Positions 36,101 through 49,782 of a stretch of 64,000 bases of DNA are shown here, in pieces. The DNA is taken from NCBI GenBank assembly GCA_946800325.1, contig OX326960.1, forward strand, positions 35,121,629 to 35,185,628. The letters are read 5' to 3'. Source of the stretch: Luzula sylvatica. Taxonomy: Eukaryota > Streptophyta > Magnoliopsida > Poales > Juncaceae. Positions within the stretch are counted from its first letter, which is position 1. Each line of letters begins with the position of its first letter. The notes under the pieces were generated by a model. That model saw only the letters and a list, made by a program, of their open reading frames with translations. It made no database searches and was not told the DNA's origin. The position numbers and the translations under genes are program-made.

Positions 36101-39100
36101 GTATGTTTTACTACATAACTTTTCACCAAATTTCACAAACACTAAGGAAGTTTGTTTTTCGAGTCAAAACAAGATTTTAACGCTTTGAGGAGTTCAAATA
36201 ACGTGTTTTTAGATCATTTGTATCGTATCTTTTAGTACGTAACGTTTCACCAAATTTCACAAACACTAAGGAAGTTTGTTTTTCGATTCAAAACAAGATT
36301 TTAACGCTTTGAGGAGTTCAAATAACGTGTTTTTAGATCATTTGTATCGTATCTTTTACTACATAACTTTTCACCAAATTTCAGAAACACTAAGGAAGTT
36401 TGTTTTTCGATTCAAAACAAGATTTTAACGCTTTGAGGAGTTCAAATAACGTGTTTTTAGTTCATTTGTATCGTATGTTTTACTACATAACTTTTCACCA
36501 AATTTCACAAACACTAAGGAAGTTTGTTTTTCGAGTCAAAACAAGATTTTAACGCTTTGAGGAGTTCAAATAACGTGTTTTTAGATCATTTGTATCGTAT
36601 CTTTTAGTACGTAACGTTTCACCAAATTTCACAAACACTAAGGAAGTTTGTTTTTCGATTCAAAACAAGATTTTAACGCTTTGAGGAGTTCAAATAACGT
36701 GTTTTTAGATCATTTGTATCGTATCTTTTAGTACATAACTTTTCACCAAATTTCACAAACACTAAGGAAATTTGTTTTTCGATTCAAAACAAGATTTTAA
36801 CGCTTTGAGGAGTTCAAATAACGTGTTTTTAGATCATTTGTATCGTATATTTTACTACATAACTTTTCACCAAATTTCAGAAACACTAAGGAAGTTTGTT
36901 TTTCTATTCAAAACAAGATTTTAACGCTTTGAGGAGTTCAAATAACGTGTTTTTAGATCATTTGTATCGTATCTTTTAGTACATAACTTTTCACCAAATT
37001 TCACAAACACTAAGGAAATTTGTTTTTCGATTCAAAACAAGATTTTAACGCTTTGAGGAGTTCAAATAACGTGTTTTTAGTTCATTTGTATCGTATGTTT
37101 TACTACATAACTTTTCACCAAATTTCACAAACACTAAGGAAGTTTGTTTTTCGAGTCAAAACAAGATTTTAACGCTTTGAGGAGTTCAAATAACGTGTTT
37201 TTAGATCATTTGTATCGTATCTTTTAGTACGTAACGTTTCACCAAATTTCACAAACACTAAGGAAGTTTGTTTTTCGATTCAAAACAAGATTTTAACGCT
37301 TTGAGGAGTTCAAATAACGTGTTTTTAGATCATTTGTATCGTATCTTTTAGTACCTAACTTTTCACCAAATTTCACAAACACTAAGGAAATTTGTTTTTC
37401 GATTCAAAACAAGATTTTAACGCTTTGAGGAGTTCAAATAACGTGTTTTTAGTTCATTTGTATCGTATCTTTTAGTACATAACTTTTCACCAAATTTCAC
37501 AAACACTAAGGAAGTTTGTTTTTCGAGTCAAAACAAGATTTTAACGCTTTGAGGAGTTCAAATAACGTGTTTTTAGATCATTTGTATCGTATCTTTTAGT
37601 ACATAACTTTTCACCAAATTTCAGAAACACTAAGGAAGTTTGTTTTTCTATTCAAAACAAGATTTTAACGCTTTGAGGAGTTCAAATAACGTGTTTTCAG
37701 ATTATTTGTATCGTATATTTTACTACATAACATTTCACCAAATTTCAGAAACACTAAGGAAGTTTGTTTTTCTATTCAAAACAAGATTTTAACGCTTTGA
37801 GGAGTTCAAATAACGTGTTTTTAGATCATTTGTATCGTATCTTTTAGTACATAACTTTTCACCAAATTTCACAAACACTAAGGAAATTTGTTTTTCGATT
37901 CAAAACAAGATTTTAACGCTTTGAGGAGTTCAAATAACGTGTTTTTAGTTCATTTGTATCGTATGTTTTACTACATAACTTTTCACCAAATTTCACAAAC
38001 ACTAAGGAAGTTTGTTTTTCGAGTAAAAACAAGATTTTAACGCTTTGAGGAGTTCAAATAACGTGTTTTTAGATCATTTGTATCGTATCTTTTAGTACAT
38101 AACGTTTCACCAAATTTCACAAACACTAAGGAAGTTTGTTTTTCGATTCAAAACAAGATTTTAACGCTTTGAGGAGTTCAAATAACGTGTTTTTAGTTCA
38201 TTTGTATCGTATGTTTTACTACATAACTTTTCACCAAATTTCACAAACACTAAGGAAGTTTGTTTTTCGAGTCAAAACAAGATTTTAACGCTTTGAGGAG
38301 TTCAAATAACGTGTTTTTAGATCATTTGTATCGTATCTTTTAGTACATAACTTTTCAGCAAATTTCACAAACACTAAGGAAGTTTGTTTTTCGATTCAAA
38401 ACGAAATTTTAACGCTTTGAGGAGTTCAAATAACGTCTTTTTAGATCATTTGTATCGTATCTTTTACTACATAACTTTTCACCAAATTTCAGAAACACTA
38501 AGGAAGTTTGTTTTTCGATTCAAAACAAGATTTTAACGCTTTGAGGAGTTCAAATAACGTGTTTTTAGATCATTTGTATCGTATCTTTTAGTACATAACT
38601 TTTCACCAAATTTCACAAACACTAAGGAAGTTTGTTTTTCGATTTCAAAACAATATTTTAACGCTTTGAGGAGTTCAAATAACGTGTTTTTAGTTCATTT
38701 GTATCGTATCTTTTAGTACATAACTTTTCACCAAATTTCACAAACACTAAGGAAGTTTGTTTTTCGAGTCAAAACAAGATTTTAACGCTTTGAGGAGTTC
38801 AAATAACGTGTTTTTAGATCATTTGTATCATATCTTTTAGTACATAACTTTTCACCAAATTTCAGAAACACTAAGGAAGTTTGTTTTTCTATTCAAAACA
38901 AGATTTTAACGCTTTGAGGAGTTCAAATAACGTGTTTTTAGTTCATTTGTATCGTATGTTTTACTACATAACTTTTCACCAAATTTCAGAAACACTAAGG
39001 AAGTTTGTTTTTCGAGTCAAAACAAGATTATAACGCTTTGAGGAGTTCAAATAACGTGTTTTTAGATCATTTGTATCGTATCTTTTAGTACATAACTTTT

Positions 39101-39350
39101 CACCAAATTTCACAAACACTAAGGAAGTTTGTTTTTCGATTCAAAACGAAATTTTAACGCTTTGAGGAGTTCAAATAACGTGTTTTTAGATCATTTGTAT
39201 CGTATCTTTTACTACATAACTTTTCACCAAATTTCAGAAACACTAAGGAAGTTTGTTTTTCGATTCAAAACAAGATTTTAACGCTTTGAGGAGTTAAAAT
39301 AACGTGTTTTTAGATCATTTGTATCGTATCTTTTACTACATAACTTTTCA
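33145..39350 (+). repeat. HOR derivative with 50-monomer period (6206 bp)
   Basis: The next 6206-bp register starts at 39351, where the same order of 125-bp units returns. Paired landmarks at this spacing are TTTTGAGATC (33851, 40057), two G87T units (34101 and 34474; 40307 and 40680), C56T (35064, 41270), C99A (33617, 39823) and G80C (38437 against 32231 upstream). The length equals 50 x 124 + 6, with extra-T units at 33145, 33518, 34263, 34884, 35257 and about 38606. Compared with the 71-mer it lacks some units and contains an internal 8-monomer duplication. A private TACCTAAC lies near 37352. Confidence 0.85.
35382..37365 (+). repeat. Eight-monomer tandem duplication (2 x 992 bp)
   Basis: Copies at 35382-36373 and 36374-37365. 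Both open with a CAGAAAC/CGATTC/AGTTC/TATGTTTTAC unit and contain two CGAGTC/TACGTAACGTTTC units 620 bp apart (35506 and 36126; 36498 and 37118). The last unit differs: TTTTACTACATAAC in the first copy, TTTTAGTACCTAAC in the second. The block builds on the same five-monomer cassette that is duplicated at 26322. Confidence 0.82.
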
Positions 39351-42300
39351 CCAAATTTGACAAACACTAAGAAAGTTTGTTTTTCGATTTCAAAACAAGA
39401 TTTTAACGCTTTGAGGAGTTCAAATAACGTGTTTTCAGGTCATTTGTATCGTATCTTTTAGTACATAACTTTTCACCAAATTTCAGAAACACTAAGGAAG
39501 TTTGTTTTTCGATTCAAAACAAGATTTTAACGCTTTGAGGAGTTCAAATAACGTGTTTTTAGATCATTTGTATCGTATCTTTTAGTACATAACTTTTCAG
39601 CAAATTTCACAAACACTAGGAAAGTTTGTTTTTCGTTTCAAAACAAGATTTTAACGCTTTGAGGAGTTCAAATAACGTGTTTTTAGATCATTTGTATCGT
39701 ATCTTTTACTACATAACTTTTCACCAAATTTGACAAACACTAAGAAAGTTTGTTTTTCGATTTCAAAACAAGATTTTAACGCTTTGAGGAGTTCAAATAA
39801 CGTGTTTTCAGGTCATTTGTATAGTATCTTTTAGTACATAACTTTTCACCAAATTTCAGAAACACTAAGGAAGTTTGTTTTTCGATTCAAAACAAGATTT
39901 TAACGCTTTGAGGAGTTCAAATAACGTGTTTTTAGATCATTTGTATTGTATCTTTTAGTACATAACTTTTCACCAAATTTCACAAACACTAGGAAAGTTT
40001 GTTTTTCGTTTCAAAACAAGATTTTAACGCTTTGAGGAGTTCAAATAACGTGTTTTGAGATCATTTGTATCGTATCTTTTAGTACATAACTTTTCACCAA
40101 ATTTCAGAAACACTAAGGAAGTTTGTTTTTCTATTCAAAACAAGATTTTAACGCTTTGAGGAGTTCAAATAACGTGTTTTCAGATTATTTGTATCGTATC
40201 TTTTACTACATAACTTTTCACCAAATTTCAGAAACACTAAGGAAGTTTGTTTTTCTATTCAAAACAAGATTTTAACGCTTTGAGGAGTTCAAATAACGTG
40301 TTTTTATATCATTTGTATCGTATCTTTTAGTACATAACTTTTCACCAAATTTCACAAACACTAAGGAAGTTTGTTTTTCGATTCAAAACAAAATTTTAAC
40401 GCTTTGAGGAGTTCAAATAACGTGTTTTTAGATCATTTGTATCGTATCTTTTACTACATAACTTTTCACCAAATTTGACAAACAGTAAGAAAGTTTGTTT
40501 TTCGATTTCAAAACAAGATTTTAACGCTTTGAGGAGTTCAAATAACGTGTTTTCAGGTCATTTGTATCGTATCTTTTAGTACATAACTTTTCACCAAATT
40601 TCAGAAACACTAAGGAAGTTTGTTTTTCGATTCAAAACAAGATTTTAACGCTTTGAGGAGTTCAAATAACGTGTTTTTATATCATTTGTATCGTATCTTT
40701 TAGTACATAACTTTTCACCAAATTTCACAAACACTATGGAAGTTTGTTTTTCGAGTCAAAACAAGATTTTAACGCTTTGAGGAGTTCAAATAACGTGTTT
40801 TTAGATCATTTGTATCGTATCTTTTAGTACATAACTTTTCAGCAAATTTCACAAATACTAAGGAAGTTTGTTTTTCGATTCAAAACGAAATTTTAACGCT
40901 TTGAGGAGTTCAAATAACGTGTTTTTAGATCATTTGTATCGTATCTTTTACTACATAACTTTTCACCAAATTTCAGAAACACTAAGGAAGTTTGTTTTTC
41001 GATTCAAAACAAGATTTTAACGCTTTGAGGAGTTCAAATAACGTGTTTTTAGATCATTTGTATCGTATCTTTTAGTACATAACTTTTCACCAAATTTCAC
41101 AAACACTAAGGAAGTTTGTTTTTCGATTTCAAAACAATATTTTAACGCTTTGAGGAGTTCAAATAACGTGTTTTTAGTTCATTTGTATCGTATCTTTTAG
41201 TACATAACTTTTCACCCAATTTCACAAACACTAAGGAAGTTTGTTTTTCGAGTCAAAACAAGATTTTAATGCTTTGAGGAGTTCAAATAACGTGTTTTTA
41301 GATCATTTGTATCGTATCTTTTAGTACATAACTTTTCACCAAATTTCACAAACACTAAGGAAGTTTATTTTTCGATTCAAAACAAGATTTTAACGCTTTG
41401 AGGAGTTCAAATAACGTGTTTTTAGTTCATTTGTATCGTATGTTTTACTACATAACTTTTCACCAAATTTCACAAACACTAAGGAAGTTTGTTTTTCGAT
41501 TTCAAAACAAGATTTTAACGCTTTGAGGAGTTCAAATAACGTGTTTTCAGGTCATTTGTATCGTATCTTTTAGTACATAACTTTTCACCAAATTTCAGAA
41601 ACACTAAGGAAGTTTGTTTTTCGATTCAAAACAAGATTTTAACGCTTTGAGGAGTTCAAATAACGTGTTTTTAGATCATTTGTATCGTATCTTTTAGTAC
41701 ATAACTTTTCAGCAAATTTCACAAACACTAGGAAAGTTTGTTTTTCGTTTCAAAACAAGATTTTAACGCTTTGAGGAGTTCAAATAACGTGTTTTTAGAT
41801 CATTTGTATCGTATCTTTTACTACATAACTTTTCACCAAATTTGACAAACACTAAGAAAGTTTGTTTTTCGATTTCAAAACAAGATTTTAACGCTTTGAG
41901 GAGTTCAAATAACGTGTTTTCAGGTCATTTGTATAGTATCTTTTAGTACATAACTTTTCACCAAATTTCAGAAACACTAAGGAAGTTTGTTTTTCGATTC
42001 AAAACAAGATTTTAACGCTTTGAGGAGTTCAAATAACGTGTTTTTAGATCATTTGTATTGTATCTTTTAGTACATAACTTTTCACCAAATTTCACAAACA
42101 CTAGGAAAGTTTGTTTTTCGTTTCAAAACAAGATTTTAACGCTTTGAGGAGTTCAAATAACGTGTTTTTAGATCATTTGTATCGTATCTTTTAGTACATA
42201 ACTTTTCACCAAATTTCAGAAACACTAAAGAAGTTTGTTTTTCTATTCAAAACAAGATTTTAACGCTTTGAGGAGTTCAAATAACGTGTTTTCAGATTAT

Positions 42301-45300
42301 TTGTATCGTATCTTTTACTACATAACTTTTCACCAAATTTCAGAAACACTAAGGAAGTTTGTTTTTCTATTCAAAACAAGATTTTAACGCTTTGAGGAGT
42401 TCAAATAACGTGTTTTTAGATCATTTGTATCGTATCTTTTAGTACATAACTTTTCACCAAATTTCACAAACACTAAGGAAGTTTGTTTTTCGATTCAAAA
42501 CAAAATTTTAACGTTTTGAGGAGTTCAAATAACGTGTTTTTAGATCATTTGTATCGTATCTTTTACTACATAACTTTTCACCAAATTTGACAAACAGTAA
42601 GAAAGTTTGTTTTTCGATTTCAAAACAAGATTTTAACGCTTTGAGGAGTTCAAATAACGTGTTTTCAGGTCGTTTGTATCGTATCTTTTAGTACATAACT
42701 TTTCACCAAATTTCAGAAACACTAAGGAAGTTTGTTTTTCGATTCAAAACAAGATTTTAACGCTTTGAGGAGTTCAAATAACGTGTTTTTAGATCATTTG
42801 TATCGTATCTTTTAGTACATAACTTTTCACCAAATTTCACAAACACTATGGAAGTTTGTTTTTCGAGTCAAAACAAGATTTTAACGCTTTGAGGAGTTCA
42901 AATAACGTGTTTTTAGATCATTTGTATCGTATCTTTTAGTACATAACTTTTCAGCAAATTTCACAAATACTAAGGAAGTTTGTTTTTCGATTCAAAACGA
43001 AATTTTAACGCTTTGAGGAGTTCAAATAACGTGTTTTTAGATCATTTGTATCGTATCTTTTACTACATAACTTTTCACCAAATTTCAGAAACACTAAGGA
43101 AGTTTGTTTTTCGATTCAAAACAAGATTTTAACGCTTTGAGGAGTTCAAATAACGTGTTTTTAGATCATTTGTATCGTATCTTTTAGTACATAACTTTTC
43201 ACCAAATTTCACAAACACTAAGGAAGTTTGTTTTTCGATTTCAAAACAATATTTTAACGCTTTGAGGAGTTCAAATAACGTGTTTTTAGTTCATTTGTAT
43301 CGTATCTTTTAGTACATAACTTTTCACCCAATTTCACAAACACTAAGGAAGTTTGTTTTTCGAGTCAAAACAAGATTTTAACGCTTTGAGGAGTTCAAAT
43401 AACGTGTTTTTAGATCATTTGTATCGTATCTTTTAGTACATAACTTTTCACCAAATTTCACAAACACTAAGGAAGTTTATTTTTCGATTCAAAACAAGAT
43501 TTTAACGCTTTGAGGAGTTCAAATAACGTGTTTTTAGTTCATTTGTATCGTATGTTTTACTACATAACTTTTCACCAAATTTCACAAACACTAAGGAAGT
43601 TTGTTTTTCGAGTCAAAACAAGATTTTAACGCTTTGAGGAGTTCAAATAACGTGTTTTTAGATCATTTGTATCGTATCTTTTAGTACATAACTTTTCACC
43701 AAATTTCACAAACACTAAGGAAGTTTGTTTTTCGATTCAAAACAAAATTTTAACGCTTTGAGGAGTTCAAATAACGTGTTTTTAGATCATTTGTATCGTA
43801 TCTTTTACTACATAACTTTTCACCAAATTTGACAAACACTAAGAAAGTTTGTTTTTCGATTTCAAAACAAGATTTTAACGCTTTGAGGAGTTCAAATAAC
43901 GTGTTTTCAGGTCATTTGTATCGTATCTTTTAGTACATAACTTTTCACCAAATTTCAGAAACACTAAGGAAGTTTGTTTTTCGAGTCAAAACAAGATTTT
44001 AACGCTTTGAGGAGTTCAAATAACGTGTTTTTAGATCATTTGTATCGTATCTTTTAGTACGTAACGTTTCACCAAATTTCACAAACACTAAGGAAGTTTG
44101 TTTTTCGATTCAAAACAAGATTTTAACGCTTTGAGGAGTTCAAATAACGTGTTTTTAGATCATTTGTATCGTATCTTTTAGTACATAACTTTTCACCAAA
44201 TTTCACAAACACTAAGGAAATTTGTTTTTCGATTCAAAACAAGATTTTAACGCTTTGAGGAGTTCAAATAACGTGTTTTTAGTTCATTTGTATCGTATCT
44301 TTTAGTACATAACTTTTCACCAAATTTCACAAACACTAAGGAAGTTTGTTTTTCGAGTCAAAACAAGATTTTAACGCTTTGAGGAGTTCAAATAACGTGT
44401 TTTTAGATCATTTGTATCGTATCTTTTAGTACATAACTTTTCACCAAATTTCAGAAACACTAAGGAAGTTTGTTTTTCTATTCAAAACAAGATTTTAACG
44501 CTTTGAGGAGTTCAAATAACGTGTTTTCAGGTCATTTGTATCGTATCTTTTAGTACATAACTTTTCACCAAATTTCAGAAACACTAAGGAAGTTTGTTTT
44601 TCGAGTCAAAACAAGATTTTAACGCTTTGAGGAGTTCAAATAACGTGTTTTTAGATCATTTGTATCGTATCTTTTAGTACGTAACGTTTCACCAAATTTC
44701 ACAAACACTAAGGAAGTTTGTTTTTCGATTCAAAACAAGATTTTAACGCTTTGAGGAGTTCAAATAACGTGTTTTTAGATCATTTGTATCGTATCTTTTA
44801 GTACATAACTTTTCACCAAATTTCACAAACACTAAGGAAATTTGTTTTTCGATTCAAAACAAGATTTTAACGCTTTGAGGAGTTCAAATAACGTGTTTTT
44901 AGATCATTTGTATCGTATCTTTTAGTACATAACTTTTCACCAAATTTCAGAAACACTAAGGAAGTTTGTTTTTCTATTCAAAACAAGATTTTAACGCTTT
45001 GAGGAGTTCAAATAACGTGTTTTTAGATCATTTGTATCGTATCTTTTAGTACATAACTTTTCACCAAATTTCACAAACACTAAGGAAATTTGTTTTTCGA
45101 TTCAAAACAAGATTTTAACGCTTTGAGGAGTTCAAATAACGTGTTTTTAGTTCATTTGTATCGTATGTTTTACTACATAACTTTTCACCAAATTTCACAA
45201 ACACTAAGGAAGTTTGTTTTTCGAGTAAAAACAAGATTTTAACGCTTTGAGGAGTTCAAATAACGTGTTTTTAGATCATTTGTATCGTATCTTTTAGTAC

Positions 45301-46552
45301 ATAACGTTTCACCAAATTTCACAAACACTAAGGAAGTTTGTTTTTCGATTCAAAACAAGATTTTAACGCTTTGAGGAGTTCAAATAACGTGTTTTTAGTT
45401 CATTTGTATCGTATGTTTTACTACATAACTTTTCACCAAATTTCACAAACACTAAGGGAGTTTGTTTTTCGAGTCAAAACAAGATTTTAACGCTTTGAGG
45501 AGTTCAAATAACGTGTTTTTAGATCATTTGTATCGTATCTTTTAGTACATAACTTTTCAGCAAATTTCACAAACACTAAGGAAGTTTGTTTTTCGATTCA
45601 AAACGAAATTTTAACGCTTTGAGGAGTTCAAATAACGTCTTTTTAGATCATTTGTATCGTATCTTTTACTACATAACTTTTCACCAAATTTCAGAAACAC
45701 TAAGGAAGTTTGTTTTTCGATTCAAAACAAGATTTTAACGCTTTGAGGAGTTCAAATAACGTGTTTTTAGATCATTTGTATCGTATCTTTTAGTACATAA
45801 CTTTTCACCAAATTTCACAAACACTAAGGAAGTTTGTTTTTCGATTTCAAAACAATATTTTAACGCTTTGAGGAGTTCAAATAACGTGTTTTTAGTTCAT
45901 TTGTATCGTATCTTTTAGTACATAACTTTTCACCAAATTTCACAAACACTAAGGAAGTTTGTTTTTCGAGTCAAAACAAGATTTTAACGCTTTGAGGAGT
46001 TCAAATAACGTGTTTTTAGATCATTTGTATCATATCTTTTAGTACATAACTTTTCACCAAATTTCAGAAACACTAAGGAAGTTTGTTTTTCTATTCAAAA
46101 CAAGATTTTAACGCTTTGAGGAGTTCAAATAACGTGTTTTTAGTTCATTTGTATCGTATGTTTTACTACATAACTTTTCACCAAATTTCAGAAACACTAA
46201 GGAAGTTTGTTTTTCGAGTCAAAACAAGATTATAACGCTTTGAGGAGTTCAAATAACGTGTTTTTAGATCATTTGTATCGTATCTTTTAGTACATAACTT
46301 TTCACCAAATTTCACAAACACTAAGGAAGTTTGTTTTTCGATTCAAAACGAAATTTTAACGCTTTGAGGAGTTCAAATAACGTGTTTTTAGATCATTTGT
46401 ATCGTATCTTTTACTACATAACTTTTCACCAAATTTCAGAAACACTAAGGAAGTTTGTTTTTCGATTCAAAACAAGATTTTAACGCTTTGAGGAGTTCAA
46501 ATAACGTGTTTTTAGATCATTTGTATCGTATCTTTTACTACATAACTTTTCA
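39351..46552 (+). repeat. HOR derivative with 58-monomer period (7202 bp)
   Basis: The spacing from landmarks here to the next register is 7202 bp (58 x 124 + 10): extra-T units 39351/46553, CAGTAAG units 40469/47671 and 42581/49783, C99A 39823/47025 and 41935/49137, C56T 41270/48472, C58T 42514/49716. G80C at 45639 is also 7202 bp after 38437. The first about 2 kb is collinear with the 6206-bp unit. A second 17-monomer block and different filler units follow, and a five-unit repeat near 43948 and 44568 contains an unusual CTATTC unit with a CAGGTC tail. C70A at 39296, just upstream, is private. Confidence 0.83.
40469..42580 (+). repeat. 17-monomer block, second copy (2112 bp)
   Basis: Same unit order as 23713-25824, with C56T at 41270, C99A at 41935 and C58T at 42514. 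It differs by G87T near 40680, shared with 34474 and 47882 but absent in the first copy, and by a private ACTAAAGAAG near 42227. Confidence 0.83.
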
Positions 46553-47670
46553 CCAAATTTGACAAACACTAAGAAAGTTTGTTTTTCGATTTCAAAACAA
46601 GATTTTAACGCTTTGAGGAGTTCAAATAACGTGTTTTCAGGTCATTTGTATCGTATCTTTTAGTACATAACTTTTCACCAAATTTCAGAAACACTAAGGA
46701 AGTTTGTTTTTCGATTCAAAACAAGATTTTAACGCTTTGAGGAGTTCAAATAACGTGTTTTTAGATCATTTGTATCGTATCTTTTAGTACATAACTTTTC
46801 AGCAAATTTCACAAACACTAGGAAAGTTTGTTTTTCGTTTCAAAACAAGATTTTAACGCTTTGAGGAGTTCAAATAACGTGTTTTTAGATCATTTGTATC
46901 GTATCTTTTACTACATAACTTTTCACCAAATTTGACAAACACTAAGAAAGTTTGTTTTTCGATTTCAAAACAAGATTTTAACGCTTTGAGGAGTTCAAAT
47001 AACGTGTTTTCAGGTCATTTGTATAGTATCTTTTAGTACATAACTTTTCACCAAATTTCAGAAACACTAAGGAAGTTTGTTTTTCGATTCAAAACAAGAT
47101 TTTAACGCTTTGAGGAGTTCAAATAACGTGTTTTTAGATCATTTGTATTGTATCTTTTAGTACATAACTTTTCACCAAATTTCACAAACACTAGGAAAGT
47201 TTGTTTTTCGTTTCAAAACAAGATTTTAACGCTTTGAGGAGTTCAAATAACGTGTTTTTAGATCATTTGTATCGTATCTTTTAGTACATAACTTTTCACC
47301 AAATTTCAGAAACACTAAGGAAGTTTGTTTTTCTATTCAAAACAAGATTTTAACGCTTTGAGGAGTTCAAATAACGTGTTTTCAGATTATTTGTATCGTA
47401 TCTTTTACTACATAACTTTTCACCAAATTTCAGAAACACTAAGGAAGTTTGTTTTTCTATTCAAAACAAGATTTTAACGCTTTGAGGAGTTCAAATAACG
47501 TGTTTTTATATCATTTGTATCGTATCTTTTAGTACATAACTTTTCACCAAATTTCACAAACACTAAGGAAGTTTGTTTTTCGATTCAAAACAAAATTTTA
47601 ACGCTTTGAGGAGTTCAAATAACGTGTTTTTAGATCATTTGTATCGTATCTTTTACTACATAACTTTTCA

Positions 47671-49782
47671 CCAAATTTGACAAACAGTAAGAAAGTTTGT
47701 TTTTCGATTTCAAAACAAGATTTTAACGCTTTGAGGAGTTCAAATAACGTGTTTTCAGGTCATTTGTATCGTATCTTTTAGTACATAACTTTTCACCAAA
47801 TTTCAGAAACACTAAGGAAGTTTGTTTTTCGATTCAAAACAAGATTTTAACGCTTTGAGGAGTTCAAATAACGTGTTTTTATATCATTTGTATCGTATCT
47901 TTTAGTACATAACTTTTCACCAAATTTCACAAACACTATGGAAGTTTGTTTTTCGAGTCAAAACAAGATTTTAACGCTTTGAGGAGTTCAAATAACGTGT
48001 TTTTAGATCATTTGTATCGTATCTTTTAGTACATAACTTTTCAGCAAATTTCACAAATACTAAGGAAGTTTGTTTTTCGATTCAAAACGAAATTTTAACG
48101 CTTTGAGGAGTTCAAATAACGTGTTTTTAGATCATTTGTATCGTATCTTTTACTACATAACTTTTCACCAAATTTCAGAAACACTAAGGAAGTTTGTTTT
48201 TCGATTCAAAACAAGATTTTAACGCTTTGAGGAGTTCAAATAACGTGTTTTTAGATCATTTGTATCGTATCTTTTAGTACATAACTTTTCACCAAATTTC
48301 ACAAACACTAAGGAAGTTTGTTTTTCGATTTCAAAACAATATTTTAACGCTTTGAGGAGTTCAAATAACGTGTTTTTAGTTCATTTGTATCGTATCTTTT
48401 AGTACATAACTTTTCACCCAATTTCACAAACACTAAGGAAGTTTGTTTTTCGAGTCAAAACAAGATTTTAATGCTTTGAGGAGTTCAAATAACGTGTTTT
48501 TAGATCATTTGTATCGTATCTTTTAGTACATAACTTTTCACCAAATTTCACAAACACTAAGGAAGTTTATTTTTCGATTCAAAACAAGATTTTAACGCTT
48601 TGAGGAGTTCAAATAACGTGTTTTTAGTTCATTTGTATCGTATGTTTTACTACATAACTTTTCACCAAATTTCACAAACACTAAGGAAGTTTGTTTTTCG
48701 ATTTCAAAACAAGATTTTAACGCTTTGAGGAGTTCAAATAACGTGTTTTCAGGTCATTTGTATCGTATCTTTTAGTACATAACTTTTCACCAAATTTCAG
48801 AAACACTAAGGAAGTTTGTTTTTCGATTCAAAACAAGATTTTAACGCTTTGAGGAGTTCAAATAACGTGTTTTTAGATCATTTGTATCGTATCTTTTAGT
48901 ACATAACTTTTCAGCAAATTTCACAAACACTAGGAAAGTTTGTTTTTCGTTTCAAAACAAGATTTTAACGCTTTGAGGAGTTCAAATAACGTGTTTTTAG
49001 ATCATTTGTATCGTATCTTTTACTACATAACTTTTCACCAAATTTGACAAACACTAAGAAAGTTTGTTTTTCGATTTCAAAACAAGATTTTAACGCTTTG
49101 AGGAGTTCAAATAACGTGTTTTCAGGTCATTTGTATAGTATCTTTTAGTACATAACTTTTCACCAAATTTCAGAAACACTAAGGAAGTTTGTTTTTCGAT
49201 TCAAAACAAGATTTTAACGCTTTGAGGAGTTCAAATAACGTGTTTTTAGATCATTTGTATTGTATCTTTTAGTACATAACTTTTCACCAAATTTCACAAA
49301 CACTAGGAAAGTTTGTTTTTCGTTTCAAAACAAGATTTTAACGCTTTGAGGAGTTCAAATAACGTGTTTTTAGATCATTTGTATCGTATCTTTTAGTACA
49401 TAACTTTTCACCAAATTTCAGAAACACTAAGGAAGTTTGTTTTTCTATTCAAAACAAGATTTTAACGCTTTGAGGAGTTCAAATAACGTGTTTTCAGATT
49501 ATTTGTATCGTATCTTTTACTACATAACTTTTCACCAAATTTCAGAAACACTAAGGAAGTTTGTTTTTCTATTCAAAACAAGAGTTTAACGCTTTGAGGA
49601 GTTCAAATAACGTGTTTTTAGATCATTTGTATCGTATCTTTTAGTACATAACTTTTCACCAAATTTCACAAACACTAAGGAAGTTTGTTTTTCGATTCAA
49701 AACAAAATTTTAACGTTTTGAGGAGTTCAAATAACGTGTTTTTAGATCATTTGTATCGTATCTTTTACTACATAACTTTTCA
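47671..49782 (+). repeat. 17-monomer block, third copy (2112 bp)
   Basis: Collinear with 40469-42580 at 7202 bp, including G87T near 47882, C56T at 48472, C99A at 49137 and C58T at 49716. A private AAGAGTTTAACG lies near 49583. After this block the zone 1/2 markers G80C, C99A, C58T and C56T are not seen again. Confidence 0.83.
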
